In this document: positions 61,080 to 64,000 of the stretch, one piece after another | How positions within the stretch are numbered: position 1 is the stretch's first letter | Layout: every line of letters starts with the position of its first letter | Source of the DNA: an uncultured Elusimicrobia bacterium | GTDB lineage: Bacteria > Elusimicrobiota > Elusimicrobia > Elusimicrobiales > UBA9959 | Assembly (NCBI GenBank): GCA_903879915.1 | Contig: CAIRNJ010000048.1 | Span: 1-64,000 of the forward strand | Length of the DNA: 64,000 nucleotides | Direction: 5' to 3' | Translations under genes and position numbers: made by a program | The notes under the pieces: generated by a model | Told to the model about the DNA's origin: nothing | Database searches by the model: none | The model's input: only the letters and a program-made list of their open reading frames with translations

Positions 61080-62822
61080 TTAAATATCCTTGTCCGAAGC
61101 TTTCAGCTCGGACATCAATCTGCCGTACTCCCGCAGCTGCTCCGGCGTCATAGCCCCGGAGCTCTTCAGTTCTTTCAGGTAGCGTTCCATCGCGGAGTGT
61201 TTTATCCTGCGTACGGCCCCGGCCGCGTTCTGCGTGAGGTCCGATTCCCCCGCGGGGTCCGACACCGCCAGTTCCATTATCAGGGTCGCGTCCTCGGGGA
61301 ACTGCTCCGCCAGGCTGGTGGAGGCGCTGGCCCTGGCCTCCGCCGGCATGGCGCCTATCGCCGAGAAAAGTTTGCGGGCGAGGGGGCTCGCGAAGTCCCC
61401 GGGTTTGAGGTCAGCCGCTTTTTCGAACAGGGCGGGGTCCCTGAGCAGCAGCTGGATGAAGCCGCGCTCGATGGCGGGCATGTCCGGGGCGGGCGCCTTG
61501 GCGCGCGGGGCGGCGGGCCTGGGCCCCGACGCGCCGGCTTTCTTAAGTTCCTTGTGCACCGACGCTTCTTCCACGCCGAAGCGGGAGGCCAGCGCCTTTA
61601 CCCATTCGCTCTTCATGATCTCGTCGGGCTGCTTGGCCACGGTCTCCAGCATGGCCGCAATGGCCTGGGCCTTCTCCTGCGAGGTGGGGGGCGTGGTCCT
61701 GTCCTTGAAAAAAAGGTTCATGCGGAATTCCAGCGGGTCGGCGGCCGAAGCCATCTTTTTCTCGAACTCCTCCCTGCCGTATTCGTTCAGGAATTCGTCG
61801 GGGTCCAGCGTGCAGCCGAGGTCCGCCAGGCGCACGTACAGGCCCGCGTCCATGAAAACTTCCGCGGCCCGCACCGAGGCGGTTATGCCGGCGCGGTCGC
61901 CGTCGAACATCACCACGGTGTCCTTGGCGTAGCGGCCTATGAGGCCGGCGTGCTCGCTGGTCAGCGCCGTGCCCAGCGGGGCCACGGCCCAGTCCACGCC
62001 GTGCTGGTGCGCGCCTATCACGTCCATGTAGCCTTCCAGCAGCAGCAGGCGGCCGCTCTTGCGTATCTGCGGCAGGGCCTCGTGGATGCCGTAAAGGGTG
62101 CGGCGCTTCGAGAACAGGACGGTTTCCGGGGAGTTCAGGTATTTCGGCTGCGCTTCGGGGTCCAGCACGCGCCCGCCGAAAGCCACGGTGTCGCCGGTCT
62201 GGTTGCGGATGGGGAACATGATGCGGCCGCGGAAAGTGTCGGTCACCCTGTCGCCTTCGCGCTCGGAGACCAGCCCGGCCTTCAGGGCCAGGTCGCAGCT
62301 CCAGCCGTGCGCCTTCATCTCCTCTATCAGGGCGCTGCCGCCCGCCGGGGCCCAACCCAGCTCGAAGCGCTCCACGGTGGCCTTGCTCAGCCTGCGCTCG
62401 CCAAGGTACAGCCTGGCTTTCTCGCCGGCGGGGGAAAAAAGAGTTTTGTGGTAGAAGGCCGCGGCCGCGGTGAGTAGCTTTTTAAGCTCCAGCCGTTCTT
62501 TGTCGGCCTCGGTCATGGCGTGGGAGCGATCGTCGCCGTATTCCACGCCGGCCTTCAGCGCGAGCTTGCGCGCGGCTTCGGGGAAAGTGAGGCCCTCTAT
62601 CTTCATCACGAACTTAAAAATATCGCCGCCCTCGTTGCAGCCGAAGCAGTAGAAGATCTGCTTCTCGGGGCTGACGGTGAAGGAGGGGGTCTTTTCGTTA
62701 TGGAACGGGCAGGGGGCTTTGTAGTTGCGGCCGGCCTTCTTAAGGGCGGGCACGTACTCCCGGACGACATCGGCGATGTCCAGCTTTTCCCTGATAAGTT
62801 CTATGACGGGAGATGAACTCAT
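61080..62822 (-). CDS. dnaG: DNA primase DnaG
   Basis: 580 aa. The CHC2 zinc-binding motif (C38, H41, C59, C62) opens the protein; the Toprim core is marked by LLLEGYMDVIGAHQHGV and VVMFDGDRAGI. A Pro/Ala linker precedes the C-terminal helicase-binding domain. It makes RNA primers for replication. No Shine-Dalgarno site is evident. A terminator lies between it and rpsU, as is known from the E. coli operon. Confidence 0.97.
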   Translation of the reverse strand: MSSSPVIELIREKLDIADVVREYVPALKKAGRNYKAPCPFHNEKTPSFTVSPEKQIFYCFGCNEGGDIFKFVMKIEGLTFPEAARKLALKAGVEYGDDRSHAMTEADKERLELKKLLTAAAAFYHKTLFSPAGEKARLYLGERRLSKATVERFELGWAPAGGSALIEEMKAHGWSCDLALKAGLVSEREGDRVTDTFRGRIMFPIRNQTGDTVAFGGRVLDPEAQPKYLNSPETVLFSKRRTLYGIHEALPQIRKSGRLLLLEGYMDVIGAHQHGVDWAVAPLGTALTSEHAGLIGRYAKDTVVMFDGDRAGITASVRAAEVFMDAGLYVRLADLGCTLDPDEFLNEYGREEFEKKMASAADPLEFRMNLFFKDRTTPPTSQEKAQAIAAMLETVAKQPDEIMKSEWVKALASRFGVEEASVHKELKKAGASGPRPAAPRAKAPAPDMPAIERGFIQLLLRDPALFEKAADLKPGDFASPLARKLFSAIGAMPAEARASASTSLAEQFPEDATLIMELAVSDPAGESDLTQNAAGAVRRIKHSAMERYLKELKSSGAMTPEQLREYGRLMSELKASDKDI

Positions 62823-62854
62823 TATTGAACTTAGTTATCCCGGAGCGAAACAGG

Positions 62855-62884
62855 CAAAAAGCCGTCCGCCCAAGGCGGACGGCT
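62855..62884 (-). terminator. Terminator between rpsU and dnaG
   Basis: AGCCGTCCGCC-caa-GGCGGACGGCT followed on the minus strand by TTTTTGCC. It should reduce dnaG relative to rpsU expression. Confidence 0.9.
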
Positions 62885-62901
62885 CTTTGTTCGGCAGCCG
62901 C

Positions 62902-63105
62902 TTAGAAACTTCTTCTGCCTTTGCGTACTTTGCGGCGGGCTTCCTGGGACTTTATCTTGCGCTTCATGCTGGGGGGCATATAATGCTCCCGGCGCTTGAT
63001 CTCCTTGAGGATGCCGTTGCGCTCACAGTCGTGCTTAAAGCGCCTGAGGGCTTCTTCGATAGATTCTTCGTCTCTTACTTTGACAAATACCACGCTAATC
63101 ACCAC
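62902..63105 (-). CDS. rpsU: 30S ribosomal protein S21
   Basis: 67 aa. VVFVKVRDEESIEEALRRFKHDCERNGILKEIKRREHYMPPSMKRKIKSQEARRK is standard S21, with the long basic tail. It heads the rpsU-dnaG-rpoD unit. Confidence 0.96.
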   Translation of the reverse strand: MVISVVFVKVRDEESIEEALRRFKHDCERNGILKEIKRREHYMPPSMKRKIKSQEARRKVRKGRRSF

Positions 63106-63150
63106 CTTAGTTGTTAGAATGCTAAATCTTTTCCGCCGTGCGCGGGGCTC

Positions 63151-63492
63151 TCAGCCCGGCGGCCACATCAGCTTGCGGCCGGCCAGCAGGTGGTAGTGCA
63201 GATGGTCCACCGACTGTCCCGCTCCGCGCCCGTTGTTCGTGACCAGGCGGAAAGCGCCTTCCACTTTCAGGTCCGCGGCTATCTTGGCGGCGGCCAGCTG
63301 CAGCTTGCCCAGCAGCTCCGCGTCCTCCGGCGCCGCCGAGGTAAGGCGGTCCAAGTGCCGGCGCGGGATTATCAAAATGTGCGTTGGCGCCTGCGGATTG
63401 AGGTCCATGAAAGCCAGTACGTCAGGGTCCTCGTAGACGATCCGGGAGTTTATCTCTCCGGACGCTATCCTGCAAAAAAGGCAATTCGCCAT
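63151..63492 (-). CDS. hinT: HIT-family nucleotide-binding protein (HinT)
   Basis: 113 aa. The histidine triad HLHYHLL near the C-terminus, the N-terminal CLFCRIASGEI (a CxxC zinc site) and PQAPTHILIIPRRH are diagnostic for the HINT branch, phosphoramidases that act on AMP-lysine-type compounds. It lies 45 bases upstream of rpsU on the same strand. Confidence 0.95.
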   Translation of the reverse strand: MANCLFCRIASGEINSRIVYEDPDVLAFMDLNPQAPTHILIIPRRHLDRLTSAAPEDAELLGKLQLAAAKIAADLKVEGAFRLVTNNGRGAGQSVDHLHYHLLAGRKLMWPPG

Positions 63493-63568
63493 TGGCCCTA
63501 TTATATTACTTTATAAGGGGACAGGGCAATGGCGGCGGGAAAGGGAAGGGCGGGCGGCCCCGGGGGCG

Positions 63569-64000
63569 TCAGAAGCCGGAGAGGGGCAGATATCTTTCGC
63601 TGAACTTCCCCGGGGTGCTTTCTAGGGGATTTACCGAGGTTTTGCTTTTGTTTATCCGCAGCGGCGTTACTCCCGCCTTGCGCGCCTGGATGATGCCGGC
63701 GTCCGAAGGGCCGGCGTACAGCACGAAGCGGTTCTTCTCCAGCAGCTCGTATTTTTCGTTGTCGCTGCGGGTGAAATAGATATCGTCGGCCAGCCGGCTC
63801 CAGCCGGCTTCCAGGCTGTCGGAGCCTTCGGGGCCGCGGTCCAGGAAAAAAGCTATGCGGAACCCTATCACCTTCAGCGCCCAGGCCGTCAGCCAGGGCA
63901 CCGGCTTGAGGCGTTCGTAAGTGTAGGCCCTGTTGACCGCGTTCCAGTAATCGGGGCTGCCGGCCTCCAGCTGGTCCTTGGCGGCCTCCTGGAACGCCGG
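63569..64000 (-). CDS. Hypothetical protein, C-terminal part (runs off window)
   Basis: At least 143 codons, open to the window edge; the start lies beyond 64000. The visible part includes DYWNAVNRAYTYERLKPVPWLTAWALKVIGFRIAFFLDRGPEGSDSLEAGW and ends near YLPLSG. An in-frame GTG at 63901 is not needed, because the frame is open and protein-like upstream. No family recognised. Confidence 0.75.
   Translation of the reverse strand, partial: PAFQEAAKDQLEAGSPDYWNAVNRAYTYERLKPVPWLTAWALKVIGFRIAFFLDRGPEGSDSLEAGWSRLADDIYFTRSDNEKYELLEKNRFVLYAGPSDAGIIQARKAGVTPLRINKSKTSVNPLESTPGKFSERYLPLSGF

Noticed and set aside
61197-62477. 426-codon plus-strand open frame
   Set aside because: It lies opposite dnaG, whose motifs are complete.

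Overview
This window reads as chromosomal DNA from a high-GC, diderm (Gram-negative-type) bacterium. It carries a TolC-family channel, a FadL-type porin and a TonB-dependent receptor, many Sec signal peptides, and core genes rpsU-dnaG-rpoD, rplU-rpmA-obgE and hinT. The mix of housekeeping genes with many lineage-specific exported proteins would suit an environmental phylum such as Elusimicrobiota, but this is an impression and the sequence alone does not prove it. Bases 1-55 are not genomic: they are a slightly corrupted Illumina P7/i7/Read2 adapter, so position 1 is a contig end. Two genes near 1.36 kb and 38.34 kb look frameshifted by one base in short runs, so residual indel errors are possible.

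Layout. 0.1-2.9 kb: an RRM RNA-binding protein, two small exported proteins (one frameshifted) and an unknown probable regulator. 3.0-9.7 kb: a TetR-controlled drug-efflux operon (TetR, TolC-like channel, membrane fusion protein, two ABC ATPases, two ABC-2 permeases) behind a consensus promoter overlapped by two tandem operator palindromes. 9.7-11.3 kb: a cupin and a TPR protein. 11.4-15.2 kb: a six-gene arsenic operon (arsR, arsP-like permease, thioredoxin-like protein, arsM, arsC, acr3) that can reduce arsenate, methylate arsenite and export both inorganic and methylated forms. 15.3-25.6 kb: exported hypotheticals, a stand-alone B12-binding protein with the CarH-type W-x9-EH motif, an exported phospholipase D translationally coupled to a 774-aa unknown exported protein, an OPA-type transporter, FadL and a WD40 protein.

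25.6-31.4 kb: an MFS transporter, cysE-cysK, a Nudix hydrolase, anmK and another MFS transporter in a tight co-directional run. 31.4-38.4 kb: a membrane glycosyltransferase with C-terminal TPRs, an exported protein built of two diverged copies of one domain, a squalene/phytoene synthase, an exported ComEC-like metallo-hydrolase and small exported proteins. 38.5-40.5 kb: a cobalamin riboswitch in front of a BtuB-like TonB receptor. 40.6-47.8 kb: a serine hydrolase, an M42 peptidase, a DUF4105-like protein, obgE-rpmA-rplU and an MscS-like membrane protein. 48.0-59.3 kb: a ten-TPR lipoprotein, a putative clan-CD (caspase-like) hydrolase, a sugar-transporter/trehalase pair facing an exported GH63/GH37-like glycosidase, and two more exported proteins. 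59.3-64.0 kb: rpoD, dnaG and rpsU (macromolecular synthesis order), hinT and a partial gene running off the end.

The most unusual non-coding content is a set of short palindromic intergenic elements: two with long inverted repeats that both begin GGGACGCTG (37.6 and 49.2 kb), related-looking single arms at 34.5 and 40.5 kb, and an unrelated 140-bp element with perfect 26-bp inverted repeats at 50.2 kb. No tRNA, rRNA, CRISPR array, prophage or complete insertion sequence was seen. The better candidates for something undescribed are the phospholipase D/774-aa exported pair, the CarH-like B12 protein lacking a MerR domain, the duplicated-domain exported protein, the clan-CD-like hydrolase and the short palindromic element family.
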